From the NCBI GenBank assembly GCA_021776735.1, contig JAJFFH010000014.1:47240-111239 (forward strand): a stretch of 64,000 nucleotides of DNA, in the 5' to 3' direction. The notes beneath the pieces are model-generated. The model was not told the DNA's origin and searched no databases. It was given only the letters and a program-made list of their open reading frames with translations. Position numbers and translations under genes: made by a program. The first letter of the stretch is position 1. Each line of letters begins with the position of its first letter. The DNA is from Planctomycetota bacterium (lineage in GTDB: Bacteria > Planctomycetota > PLA2). Shown one piece after another: positions 42,245 through 51,700 of this stretch.

Positions 42245-44158
42245 GTGCATCGTGTCAAGTACAGCATCGATCCGAAGCATGCGTTGTCGGTCCTGAGTAC
42301 GAATCTCTTCTCCGATTCCAGCTCCTTCGTTGTCGAGCTAGTATCCAACGCGATAGACGCCATTGGTCCTGGACTCCGGACTGACCGACGTCGCGTCGAT
42401 ATCACGGTGACGAAGATTATTGGTCAGGCCGGCGTCATTTCGATTCGTGACCACGGCTGCGGCATGACCAAGGAGACTATGGAGAACGTGCTTCCGGTAT
42501 TTTTCGGGACAACGAAAAAGACCCAGGACATGGACAAAATCGGTCGATTCGGTTGCGGCCTATACGCCAGCCTCTGTTACGCAACCGACCTGACCGTCCG
42601 CTCTTGCAGCGATGGCGAGGCCCTGGCGACCAAGGTCACGTTCGAACAGTCCGGAATCACGTTGGATTCATCGACGTGGCTCGGTCCTGGAACGGAAGTG
42701 ACCGTGGTTTTATCAAGCGACGCGCCAAAAACCGTGACTGATCAGATTCGGCTCGCCTCGCTTATTCGGTCTGTCTTCCCGTTCTCCCCGGTTGACATTT
42801 ACATGAATGGTCTGGTGGTAGCGGGGCCCGCTTGTTTTGACCTTCCGTGGCTGGAGGCAAGGGGAAGTGGGACTTGGTCTCCGTTTGCGACTCGTAGCGA
42901 AGAAGGCACGCCATCGGCGGAGATCGTTCGCACCATCCGAAGGCAAGAAGGGACGGCTGACTTCGCCCTGCTCTTGACAAAGGCACCGATTCCGGAAGGT
43001 GAACCGGGCATCCGGCTATTCGTAAGGAGGGTTCGAGTCGGCAGCTTCTACACGCCGATGTGCGATCCCCATGTTGCTAGGTTCGTGGCGGGAGCCGTCA
43101 ACAGCCGACGGGCAGAGGTGTCACTCGCCCGGGACTCAGTACGCAGCGATCACCCCGCCATGAGAGAGCTGGACGAACTGTTCCTGAAGGTTCTCGGCGA
43201 CGGAATGGCGAAGTGGGCTAGGGAGTCCCCTATCGCGTTCGACCGGTTCGTTCAAGAGAACCGGTCACATATTCTACAGAGCTGCGCGGCGAGTGAAGAA
43301 CTGAGATCGAGGATTCAGTCGCATCTCAAATTTCAAACAGCCAAGGGAGAATGGCAGGCAATGTCCGTCGCCGAGGACGCTGGCTGCGGCTACTTCGCCC
43401 ATCACGTTCGGCAGCTCGGGGGATTGTCCGCGGATTCCAGGCTCTCGGGACCTGTGTTTCTCTTCGAGACGACAGCCGAGCACGCTTTTCTTCAACGCCT
43501 CCGGGAAGGATCCCTCCCTGGAGTCCAGTGGAAGCGAATCGATGAGGTCCATAAGACGCCCTCCGGAGGGCAGCTATTCTTCCGGGCCCAACAAGCTCAG
43601 GCCGCGTTGAGGCTCTTGCATAGCACGACGAGGACGGGTGATTTGTCCAACGCCGGATTGACAGGAGCGCTTCAGAGTGCCCGTTCCAAGGTACACCGTG
43701 TGGAAGTCGTGGACCATGCAAGGGACGAACGAGCGGCATGGCTGGTGCCGGTGCTCAGAGAGGGACTGGTCGAGGAAGAGAATCAAGCGCATTCCCGAAG
43801 GGCTGTGCTAGCGGAAGGGCGCTATGTCGCGTCCCATCCCTCCTTCGAGGCTGAGGTTCGCCAAAAAGCCAACGAAGATGGATGCGACAAGGTGCTCTAC
43901 CTAAACTACGGACACTCTGTTATCTCGGCGCTCTTCGGAGTCCTGGGTTCTCCCCGGGCCGGCGATCAGCGATTGGCGGCGTTCCTGCTCGCGGGCGTGC
44001 TTTCGCTGGCACGCAACGAGTCCTTCGAAGACTGGGCTGCGTGGCATACCGACTTCCGAGACAACGCCGCTCAGAGCCTGAATCTGATTGTTCTGGTGCT
44101 GTCGCAACACAAGGTGTTAACCACAGGAAGGGTCGCGGATGAAGATCGCAGACATTGA
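42245..44158 (+). CDS. GHKL/Hsp90-like ATPase, first of pair
   Basis: The ~637-residue protein begins at about GTG 42245 (GGGAG five nt upstream; GTG 42239 is an alternative) with VKYSIDPKHALSVL. The Bergerat ATP-binding fold is clear: FVVELVSNAIDAIG (N box), ISIRDHGCGMTKET (G1), FGTTKKTQDMDKIGRFGCGL (lid and G2). Residues after ~220 form further alpha/beta domains, and the last ~150 are helical. No kinase dimerisation domain or topoisomerase domain is seen. It overlaps the next gene by 20 nt, and the two are surely co-translated. Confidence 0.82.
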   Translation: MHRVKYSIDPKHALSVLSTNLFSDSSSFVVELVSNAIDAIGPGLRTDRRRVDITVTKIIGQAGVISIRDHGCGMTKETMENVLPVFFGTTKKTQDMDKIGRFGCGLYASLCYATDLTVRSCSDGEALATKVTFEQSGITLDSSTWLGPGTEVTVVLSSDAPKTVTDQIRLASLIRSVFPFSPVDIYMNGLVVAGPACFDLPWLEARGSGTWSPFATRSEEGTPSAEIVRTIRRQEGTADFALLLTKAPIPEGEPGIRLFVRRVRVGSFYTPMCDPHVARFVAGAVNSRRAEVSLARDSVRSDHPAMRELDELFLKVLGDGMAKWARESPIAFDRFVQENRSHILQSCAASEELRSRIQSHLKFQTAKGEWQAMSVAEDAGCGYFAHHVRQLGGLSADSRLSGPVFLFETTAEHAFLQRLREGSLPGVQWKRIDEVHKTPSGGQLFFRAQQAQAALRLLHSTTRTGDLSNAGLTGALQSARSKVHRVEVVDHARDERAAWLVPVLREGLVEEENQAHSRRAVLAEGRYVASHPSFEAEVRQKANEDGCDKVLYLNYGHSVISALFGVLGSPRAGDQRLAAFLLAGVLSLARNESFEDWAAWHTDFRDNAAQSLNLIVLVLSQHKVLTTGRVADEDRRH

Positions 44159-46970
44159 AGGCCTCGACGTTGCTCCTGAACTTCGCAGCCGGGACATGGC
44201 CATCGAAATAGAGAGCATCCTGCCGGCTCTCGCCGAAAACCTCTATGGCAGCGACTGGCGCGTGTCTCTACGTGAACTACTCCAGAATGCACAGGATGCT
44301 CTGACGCAACGACAGCATCTGGAGTCGGTTGGCACCATCACGGCGCAGCAGTGGAGGCCGCGCATCGACGTGTGGATTGACCGCTCGGCCAAGTTGGACG
44401 CTTTGGTCATCCAAGACAACGGCGTCGGCCTGACGGAGCAAGAGATTCATGACTACATCGCGACGATCGGAAGGACCGGAAAGTCGATTGCGGACAAGGC
44501 GCTCGCGGAACGAAAAGACCTGATTGGGCAGTTCGGGATCGGCTTTCTGTCGTCCTTCATCATCGGACGAAAGGTGATCGTCGTCAGCCAGTCCGCTCGA
44601 CAACCAAAGGCACCGACGGCCGCAGCGTCTTTTGTGGGTCACACCAAGTATCTGGTCGGGGAACTAGCGGAGCCCGCTGCGGTTGGGACGACGATTCGCG
44701 TGGAACTAAAAAAGGAATTCTCAAATCCCGGTAGAGCCGAGTTCAATCTCCTGGATTTTCAAAAGATCGAGACCGCGATCCGTACGTGCGCGGACAACCT
44801 TCCCGCACCTATCTATCTTCACCAGGATAGAAGCGACGAGACGGGCGTGCTAGTGAATGCTCAGGTCCCGCCTTGGGATCGTGAGGACGTGAGTATTGTG
44901 GGTTTGCGACGGTATCTGGAAGCCCGTGCGGAACCCTTCGGCGACATTGCTCATATTGCGCCGTTCAGATTCACCTCGCCCGCAAACGGAGTCGATGCCG
45001 CCGGAATCGTGTACTTTGCTAAGTCGGAGACCGGATATCGCATGGTCGACGGACAGTATCCCGGCATACTATTCGTGCGTCGCATGCAGGTTCCGACGGG
45101 ATGGCAGAGGCTCCTGCCGCCGTGGTTTCGGTTCGCCGGCGTGATCGTCGAGTGCCCCGACCTCACGCTTAACTTGAGCCGCGACAGGGTGTTTGATCAG
45201 TTGGACCCGTTCCGCGACCTTCAGACTACGCTCTCTGCGTTCATCGTGAACGCGTGCGATGAATGGACTTCTGAGAGTGGCTTTCTGAGCTGCTACCGCG
45301 AGAACATCAGGCGGTTTACGGAGAGCCTGATCGCGAGTAACAACCGTGATCCGGACAAGGCTCTCTTCAGAGTGCTTGTTCCGGCTATTCCGTTCCACGT
45401 GCGGAGCTCAAGGATGGCCAAGGGCAAGGAAATGTCGCTCGCGGAGTATGTCGAGTGCGCATTCCAAGAGCAGGATGCCCTTCGGGAATACCCGGAGGCT
45501 CATCTGCCGAATACGGACGGCGCGAGCGTCTCAGGCGAGGGGCCGTACCTGTATCTTATGACGCAGAAGGATCAAGGGCGTCTTCGCGCCATGGCGGTCG
45601 GCCAGTCGTATCCTGTCATCTACGTAGCTAGCGACACTGAACGAGACACGCTGCTTGCCTACTCTAGGGAGATCAAGGCCCGAGCCTTCGATGTTGCCGA
45701 CTTGTGGCACGTAGCGCCAATTCGCCTGGGTGACCAGAGGGAATTCGAAGGGCTGAGGTCACTCTGCTTAGAGGCGGACTCTCGATTGGGAATCAGCGAG
45801 GTGAAGGTCGGCCATTTCAAACCGGGTTGCATTCCGGCATTGCTGGTTTCTGCGGGAGCTGATCGGCAGGAGGCGGACTTAATCGATCAGTTCTTGAGCA
45901 AGGGAGAGAACATTCTCTCGGGTAGCCTAGCGAGATACCTGCGGTCGCAGTCTGAGTGGATTCGTCTGGGGAAGGTGAAATTCACACTGTATCTCAACGC
46001 CTCGAACGACGTGATAATTAAATTGGCAGAACGGCTTGAGAAACAGCCAGAGACCAGAAGGGCAGTTCACGACATCGTCAACGAGATAGTCCTGTCTGCG
46101 GCACTCCCGTTGTTCGACGACCCCAGTCTCACGGAGCAACTAATGGGACTGCGAGCGAAGAATGTTATTGCGCATCTGGGCGTGGAGGCGGAACTTGCCA
46201 GGGCCAGGCGGGAAGTCTCTGTCCTAGAGACGAACCGCGAGCGAGGCTTGTTATCAGCGGCGGAAACCTTCAGGAAGGAGATTGCCTCCCTAGAGACGGA
46301 AGTCAAACGGCGACTGCCACCTGAGGATGCTCTGAATCTGGCAGGAGTGCCGAGCGAGGCAACTAGGAGAGATTGCGCCGTTGTGATTTTGGACCTCGTC
46401 AAGTCGACTTGGCTCTTGGGCAACGTCGATATCAAGGAGGGCGGCGAGATCTTCGAGGAATTCGTGGCGATGATCTCGAGCCGTGTTCGATCGCAAGGCG
46501 GTCACTTCGACAAGTTCACGGGTGATGGCGTTTTGGCGGAGTTCTTCGTTGAGGATGATGGGGAAGATGGTCGTAGGAGTGCGGCGCGGCGCGCGTTCGA
46601 GTGCGCGAGGACGGTTATCGGTGACATCGAGAGTCTCTTTGCGAAGGAGCCGTGGAGGGACCTACTGCATGACGCAAGCTTAGAAGGGCCCAAGACGAGA
46701 ACGGCGATCTCGTGGGGGCCTGTTAACTTCGGTCGGTACTCGGGAGCCGGGACAGCCGTAGGTGCTCCCATGGTTCAGGTAGCTAGGTTATGCAATGAGA
46801 AAAGATTCTTCTTGCAATCGGAGACGAAGCCTGAGTATCGCATCATCGGCTCGGCGTCGATTTTCGAGTACATCGGTCTCGGGGCAGCGGTGGCCGCGGA
46901 TCGGCTTATCGAAAGAAACTGGAAGATCGAGGGTCTCGCTCCTGTTACGGTGTTTGGACTCTATCCATAG
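44139..46970 (+). CDS. Hsp90-like ATPase fused to class III nucleotide cyclase
   Basis: The 943-residue protein has an N-terminal Hsp90-like ATPase: LRELLQNAQDALTQRQH (~43), LVIQDNGVGLTEQEIH (~88), GRTGKSIADKALAERKDLI and GQFGIGFLSSFIIGRKV (~129). Hsp90-like middle segments follow (NLSRDRVFDQL), then a coiled coil (~690-730). A class III adenylate/guanylate cyclase domain fills ~745-930: VVILDLVKSTWLL and HFDKFTGDGVLAEFF carry the two metal-binding Asp residues, with RTAISWGPVNFG and GTAVGAPMVQVARLC. In that last motif the Asn found in many class III cyclases appears to be replaced while the Arg remains. The fusion suggests a chaperone-like sensor that makes a cyclic nucleotide. Confidence 0.87.
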   Translation: MKIADIEGLDVAPELRSRDMAIEIESILPALAENLYGSDWRVSLRELLQNAQDALTQRQHLESVGTITAQQWRPRIDVWIDRSAKLDALVIQDNGVGLTEQEIHDYIATIGRTGKSIADKALAERKDLIGQFGIGFLSSFIIGRKVIVVSQSARQPKAPTAAASFVGHTKYLVGELAEPAAVGTTIRVELKKEFSNPGRAEFNLLDFQKIETAIRTCADNLPAPIYLHQDRSDETGVLVNAQVPPWDREDVSIVGLRRYLEARAEPFGDIAHIAPFRFTSPANGVDAAGIVYFAKSETGYRMVDGQYPGILFVRRMQVPTGWQRLLPPWFRFAGVIVECPDLTLNLSRDRVFDQLDPFRDLQTTLSAFIVNACDEWTSESGFLSCYRENIRRFTESLIASNNRDPDKALFRVLVPAIPFHVRSSRMAKGKEMSLAEYVECAFQEQDALREYPEAHLPNTDGASVSGEGPYLYLMTQKDQGRLRAMAVGQSYPVIYVASDTERDTLLAYSREIKARAFDVADLWHVAPIRLGDQREFEGLRSLCLEADSRLGISEVKVGHFKPGCIPALLVSAGADRQEADLIDQFLSKGENILSGSLARYLRSQSEWIRLGKVKFTLYLNASNDVIIKLAERLEKQPETRRAVHDIVNEIVLSAALPLFDDPSLTEQLMGLRAKNVIAHLGVEAELARARREVSVLETNRERGLLSAAETFRKEIASLETEVKRRLPPEDALNLAGVPSEATRRDCAVVILDLVKSTWLLGNVDIKEGGEIFEEFVAMISSRVRSQGGHFDKFTGDGVLAEFFVEDDGEDGRRSAARRAFECARTVIGDIESLFAKEPWRDLLHDASLEGPKTRTAISWGPVNFGRYSGAGTAVGAPMVQVARLCNEKRFFLQSETKPEYRIIGSASIFEYIGLGAAVAADRLIERNWKIEGLAPVTVFGLYP

Positions 46971-47149
46971 GAGTCGGCGTTGATACGATCAACGATGGTC
47001 CCCGCGTGACGTACTCTCCGAAATCGAGTCCGAGTTGAATGAGAGTCTTCAGGCCGCAAGGGAGACGAAGACGAACCACACCACAAGTATCGATTGGCAG
47101 TGCCGAATCGTCGCATCAGTGAGTCCCCGTCCGTCGCCCGATAGAGAAC

Positions 47150-47452
47150 GTGGGTGGCAAAAAAAACACGACTGAAGCACTGGCCTTGCTTCGGAGAGGT
47201 CGCCTTCGGTCGAACTACTTTCTTTTGCGCCGAGGTGCGGTCGTGGATCTCGACCGCGTTGTCAAGGAGTATCCACAGTTCGAGGGCGTTCCGGAGGCGA
47301 TCTACGGACTCGGCGAGCTAGCGATAACCACGCGCAACTACTCTCGAGCCATCCGGTACTTCGAGGATGTGATTTCGAGGTTTCCTGAGTCCGAATACGC
47401 CCGCCATTCGCAATCGGGACTTCGGTTCTGCAAGCGGGAATCGATGCGATAG
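47150..47452 (+). CDS. TPR-like protein, probably partial
   Basis: This 100-residue product contains BamD/YbgF-type tetratricopeptide repeats (EGVPEAIYGLGELAITTRNY, SRAIRYFEDVISRFPESEYA). A run of eight A residues follows the GTG start. No signal peptide is present and full-length relatives are longer, so it may be a fragment. A short EEP-like tail lies just upstream. Confidence 0.5.
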   Translation: MGGKKNTTEALALLRRGRLRSNYFLLRRGAVVDLDRVVKEYPQFEGVPEAIYGLGELAITTRNYSRAIRYFEDVISRFPESEYARHSQSGLRFCKRESMR

Positions 47453-47594
47453 GTCCTCCGGCAACGCCGTCTATGACATGCGGACTACGACGCCCCGCCA
47501 AAGAAACGGAGATTTAGGCATGAACCCGTGCTCCTGCTAGGCGCGCGGGCGCCCGGAGGCACCTCGGCCAACGGGGAGACGGTCACGCAACCAG

Positions 47595-49205
47595 CTAAGC
47601 GGGGGGCAGCCCCCGGACAACATCAACTCGACGTTTCGGCGGGGGCCCGCCAGAGACTCCGGACGAATCATCGGGAGCCGCCTGCCGGCGCCGGCTCCGA
47701 CTGTACAGGGCGCGCACGCGGCGCCGGAGTTCCGTGGGGCTAAACGGCTTGGCGAGGAAGTCAGAATGCATGGGATGAGCCCCCGGCGGCTCGGGCACCC
47801 CGGCCGTGTTCCCCGAGATGTAGAGCACGGGTATCGTCGGGCGACCAGGAGTCACGGCCGCGACGAACTCGTAGCCAGACATCTCGGGCATCGCCACGTC
47901 GGAGACGATGAGCGCTACGTCAGGCAGAGAACGGTAACTGGCCAGGGCATCGCGACCGTTCTTCGCCTCGACAACCGTTAGACCTTCCATCTCGAGAGCA
48001 GCCCTCACGACGGGGCGCACAGCGTCGTCGTCCTCCGCCAACAGGCAGACTCCGCGGAGGCTGCCTGTTGGGGCAGCGGAGACGCGGGGCGGGACAGGCT
48101 TTCGCTCCGCGGGCGCGTGAACTACCGGCAGGAATATCGAGAAGTGCGCGCCCCGGCCCGGTGTCGAGTTGACGGTGATGTTGCCGCCGCTTTGCCGGAT
48201 GAAGCCGTACAAGGTGGCCAGCCCAAGTCCCGTCCCTCCTTGCCGGGTGGTGAAGAACGGTTCGAAAACCATGCTCCGCGTTTCGGCGTCCATACCGCAT
48301 CCGTCGTCGACCACGTCGAGACGGATGTAGCGACCCGGCTTCGCCAGGCCCGCGTGGTCGCACTGGTCCGGCAACACGCGGACACGCCGGACCCGAAAGC
48401 GGAGCGCGCCACCGTTAGGCATGGCGTGGCGGGCGTTCGAGGCGAGGTTCATCAGCGCGCGTTCGAAACGTCCGGGGTCGATGGAGACGTAGTCCTCGGC
48501 TCCGGTCAACGAGCATTCGATTCGTATGTCGGGTCCGACGATTCCTCGCAGAATCCGCGCCAACGTGCGCACTTCGGCACCGACGCTGCGAACCTCGGGC
48601 TGCAATCTCTCGCGGCGACTGACGGCGAGCAGACTCGTGGTGAGGCTGCGGCCAGTCTCGGCGGCCGCGAGCGCGTCGGCCATGTACGAAGCGCGCTGTT
48701 CGACCGAGAGCCGTTGCATCGTCGCCATGGACGCAAAGCCGATGATGGCAGTCAGAACATTGTTGAAGTCGTGAGCGACGCTGCCTACCACGCGCCCGAG
48801 GGCCTCCATCTTTCGCAGGTGGGTCACCTGTTCCTCAAGCCTTCGACGAGGGGTTACGTCTTGGGCAATGGCCTCGAAGCCCCGTGCGTTCCCGTTGTGA
48901 TCTCGCAGTACGTGTCCGGTCAGCCGAACCGTGATTCTGCGGCCGGAGCGGTGGAGCCACTCGACCTCGACGTCCTCGAATACCTCGCTGTTCTTGAGTT
49001 CTCGAACCAGGCGCTTTCGGTCGGCAGCCTGAGCGTAGATGGTGCGCAGGTCCCGTCCTTCGATGTCGTCTGGACAGTCATACCCCAGCATCTCGGCCAT
49101 GGTCTGGTTGGCCTGGACGATGACGCCGGCCAGCGTCGAGCGGTAGATGCCGATGGGGGCACGGCTCAAGATGCCGCTGTAGTCCGCCCGAAACCATGTC
49201 CCCAT
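47595..49205 (-). CDS. PAS hybrid histidine kinase
   Basis: The 536-residue protein has a PAS domain (~10-125, IGIYRSTLAGVIVQANQTMA), a HisKA dimerisation domain with the H box GSVAHDFNNVLTAIIGFA (~140-157), a HATPase domain (NLASNARHAMPNGG, LDVVDDGCGMDAET, TRQGGTGLGLATLYGF) and a C-terminal receiver with the phospho-acceptor Asp in ALIVSDVAMPEMSGYE (~450). No membrane segment is present, so it senses a cytoplasmic signal. The target of the phosphorelay is not adjacent. The long ORF on the opposite strand is a shadow. Confidence 0.92.
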   Translation of the reverse strand: MGTWFRADYSGILSRAPIGIYRSTLAGVIVQANQTMAEMLGYDCPDDIEGRDLRTIYAQAADRKRLVRELKNSEVFEDVEVEWLHRSGRRITVRLTGHVLRDHNGNARGFEAIAQDVTPRRRLEEQVTHLRKMEALGRVVGSVAHDFNNVLTAIIGFASMATMQRLSVEQRASYMADALAAAETGRSLTTSLLAVSRRERLQPEVRSVGAEVRTLARILRGIVGPDIRIECSLTGAEDYVSIDPGRFERALMNLASNARHAMPNGGALRFRVRRVRVLPDQCDHAGLAKPGRYIRLDVVDDGCGMDAETRSMVFEPFFTTRQGGTGLGLATLYGFIRQSGGNITVNSTPGRGAHFSIFLPVVHAPAERKPVPPRVSAAPTGSLRGVCLLAEDDDAVRPVVRAALEMEGLTVVEAKNGRDALASYRSLPDVALIVSDVAMPEMSGYEFVAAVTPGRPTIPVLYISGNTAGVPEPPGAHPMHSDFLAKPFSPTELRRRVRALYSRSRRRQAAPDDSSGVSGGPPPKRRVDVVRGLPPA

Positions 49206-49468
49206 GCGATGCTCCCCATAGCTTCCCTACTAAGGAGCAAATCACATGAACTGTGTGTCGGCAAGTCTCAGTCGTATCACGCCGGGACACTCCACGACAC
49301 GAAACGCGACCGAGTCAGGTCGAGCATCTAAGAAAAATGTGGGGATTGTTGGCGGACCATCGACCGATTCGTCGTGATTACTTATTGGCACACCAACTCT
49401 GACCTCCAACGGTCCAGAACTTGCCGGGTCACGGGAGTCGAGGGTGAGCCTACAACAGGAGCAGGACC
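49206..49468. promoter_or_regulatory. divergent promoter region
   Basis: A 263-nt gap between the minus-strand kinase and the plus-strand HEVLE protein. It has an AT-rich stretch near 49,330-49,390 but no clear operator palindrome. Confidence 0.4.
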
Positions 49469-50326
49469 ATGTCATTGCCCGACATCGCTATCATCAACTT
49501 TTCAGGCGTCTCCGATCGCGAAACCCAACGAGCGATCCGCGCCGTGAATCGCCAGGTCATCGAGGACTTCATGCCCATTTGGGGATCGGGCTACGTCTCG
49601 AAGCTCCACGCGTCGCAGTTCGCGCCGGACCATCCCGACATTCTCTCCGAGGACCCGGTGCCGGCCGAGGCGGTCATCTACCTGGTAGACGAGCCGCACC
49701 TTGCGGGCGCACTCGGATACCACGCCATGAACAACGCAGAGGTGCCTGTCGGCTTCGTGTTCACGAGCCTCGGGGACTGGACCGTCACGCTCTCGCACGA
49801 GGTGCTCGAACTGATTGTCGATCCGACCGTCAACATTCTGGTTCCCGGACCGCATCCGAATGACCCGAACGCAACGGTCCTCCACGCCTACGAGGTCTGT
49901 GACGCGGTTGAGCGCACCGTCTACGACATCGACCACATCACGGTTTCGAACTTCGTGACCCCGCAGTACTTCCGAGATGGCGATGCACCCGGGACGCGGA
50001 ACGATTTCTTGGGAGTCGGTGTGGGTTCCTTCGGATTGACGCCGGGAAGTCACATCGCCTTCTTCAATCTGGCGACGGGCACCTGGGACGTGGAGATCGG
50101 CGCTGCGGGGAAACGGTCTCGCAGACTCGAACAGTGGGCGCCCAAGAGTCCGCGCAAGGCCGACGACGAGGCGTGCGCGCAGTCCCGCTCGACGTTGGCC
50201 GCGTTCAACGAGTCCCCGCCGAAAGGCGTGAAGCCCCTGCGCGATCTGGGAGGTGTGTTGCGCCGCGATCGGTACGAAGCACTAGCGATGCGCTACCGGG
50301 AGATGTTCACCGGCAAGTACGAGTGA
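49469..50326 (+). CDS. hypothetical protein with HEVLE motif
   Basis: AACAGGAGCAGG before ATG 49469 supports the start. The 285-residue product has TVTLSHEVLELIVDPTVNIL at ~110-130; the H-E-x-x-E arrangement resembles a zinc metalloprotease-like site, although the third ligand is unclear. ALGYHAMNNAEVPVGFVFTS precedes it and HAYEVCDAVERTVYDID follows. The C-terminal ~70 residues are basic and unstructured. Function unknown; it may be a degraded or atypical metallopeptidase. Confidence 0.75.
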   Translation: MSLPDIAIINFSGVSDRETQRAIRAVNRQVIEDFMPIWGSGYVSKLHASQFAPDHPDILSEDPVPAEAVIYLVDEPHLAGALGYHAMNNAEVPVGFVFTSLGDWTVTLSHEVLELIVDPTVNILVPGPHPNDPNATVLHAYEVCDAVERTVYDIDHITVSNFVTPQYFRDGDAPGTRNDFLGVGVGSFGLTPGSHIAFFNLATGTWDVEIGAAGKRSRRLEQWAPKSPRKADDEACAQSRSTLAAFNESPPKGVKPLRDLGGVLRRDRYEALAMRYREMFTGKYE

Positions 50327-50520
50327 CGTACTCCCCGAGTAGCTCTCGTGTTCGCTCGAGCATCGCCTCTGACGGTCGCGCCCTTCCGGTCTCGACCTTG
50401 CCGAGCGTCGAGCATCCATGCGGAGTTGGGCGGCCAGCTCTCGTTGGGTGAGGCCGAGAGTTCGGCGGTACGCGCGGAGCGTTTCACCGATGGTCTTCGG
50501 ATCGAGATGCGGTGAGGAAC
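50307..50520 (-). pseudogene. frameshifted XRE regulator
   Basis: The minus strand reads LDPKTIGETLRAYRRTLGLT and QRELAAQL, closely matching the second HTH of the gene at 59085. After RMDA the frame shifts and continues as GKVETGRARPSEAML then RELLGEY. A single-base change separates the halves. The first HTH of its relative is absent here. Confidence 0.65.
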
Positions 50521-50666
50521 AACGGCCTTGGGGAAGCAATACGATGACGCTACGTCCGAGATGTTGGTCGGCGGTATGCACTCGTTGTTTTCGGCGCGGT
50601 GTCGCTTTACGTCGATTGGGCCCACTGCGGAGATCGCGAGAAGCGACGAGGCGGGTAGTTGTCAAC

Positions 50667-51194
50667 TCAGCGGCCTCCGCTGCGATTGTCCAGGACGCGA
50701 CCCCAACTGCCCAATCTGCCGGTGACCCAACCGCGTTTGGTGCGAATGCAGTCGTTAAGGTGAAAGACGTACTTCTCCTTGCCGGCGCGGACCATGAAGT
50801 AAACGTCGCACACTTCGACGCTGTCCTGTTTCGACGATTTCATTAGAGATGTGTCCAGTCCCATGAACTCTGCGGCTGCCCAATCAAATCGTCGAGCAGT
50901 TTCTATCCGAACGCTCTGGAAGCGGACACGGGCCGTGGACGTCACTTTCTCTGCGGCCCTCGTCGTTCCACCATCCCGCTTGAACTGTTCTCTCTTTTTC
51001 GGAAGGCGTTCCGCCAGCCACTCGAGATCGGCCGCCGTTGGCAGGATGCCCCTAAACACCTCGAAGTTGTCGCTCTTCAATCCGTCGAACGCCGTTCGTG
51101 CAGCGTCTTGTTTCGTAGATTCGTTTGCGCCGCATCCTCCAACGAATCCGACGCCGATGGCGAGCAGCGCGAGTGGTAGATAGCGGCGCAGCAT
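50667..51194 (-). CDS. small lipoprotein
   Basis: ATG 51194 gives a lipoprotein signal (MLRRYLPLALLAIGVGFVGG, then the lipid-bearing Cys of GGC). The 175-residue mature part is mixed alpha/beta (TAFDGLKSDNFEVFRGILPT, VEVCDVYFMVRAGKEKYVFH) and resembles small DUF-type lipoproteins that accumulate one globular domain. The N-terminal extension to 51317 is Arg/Pro-rich and not used. Function unknown. Confidence 0.75.
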   Translation of the reverse strand: MLRRYLPLALLAIGVGFVGGCGANESTKQDAARTAFDGLKSDNFEVFRGILPTAADLEWLAERLPKKREQFKRDGGTTRAAEKVTSTARVRFQSVRIETARRFDWAAAEFMGLDTSLMKSSKQDSVEVCDVYFMVRAGKEKYVFHLNDCIRTKRGWVTGRLGSWGRVLDNRSGGR

Positions 51195-51475
51195 GAGGAC
51201 ATCGTACTCGAATCCCACTCTACGATTTCGGCCCGGCTTGCCATCTGGCCCGATCCATGTTGTTCGTCCCGCGATGGCAGGAGATCGCCCAGGTGATGAG
51301 CTGTCGCGACGCACCATGGATCAGGATCGAGATGCATGTCCGTTTGCGACCCCGAGTACGCGAGCTGGTGATCACTCGAAGGCGGAGCCCCAACTTCCCC
51401 GCTACCGGGGTGAGGGGCCGAACTCGTGGCGCGGCGTAGGATGAACGCCGTCGCGCGAGTGTTCGAATTCTGCGC
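51195..51475. other. region without a convincing gene
   Basis: Only Arg-rich shadow ORFs were seen in 281 nt between the lipoprotein start and the repeat at 51476. Confidence 0.35.
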
Positions 51476-51610
51476 GGTTCATCGACGGGAACGGCTATCG
51501 CCATCGCCTACGCTGGACTTGAGGTGTTCGTGCTGGTGACGTGGGGGCGGCCCGCTGGACCCTGTGGTGATCGCCAGCAACAACGTCCCCTCGCTGTTCT
51601 TTCGCTGCCG
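51476..51610. repeat. dispersed repeat, copy A
   Basis: This ~135-bp segment matches 61435-61590 in the same orientation. Shared blocks are GGTTCATCGACGGGAACG, GGACTTGAGGTGTTCG with GCTGGTG, a GGGGGCG run and AACGTCC then TGTTCT. Both copies lie downstream of minus-strand genes. It may be a decayed coding fragment or a 3'-UTR element. Confidence 0.6.
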
Positions 51611-51700
51611 GCGCTGGTTGGTGTCGCAGGCTTTCGTAGGCGGACCGGCATCAGGCGCACAGGCGTGCTGACGGGACTAGACGAACAGCCCTCCAACGAC

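Noticed and set aside
48117..49331. 404-residue plus-strand ORF
   Set aside because: It is the antisense shadow of the histidine kinase, whose domains are unambiguous.
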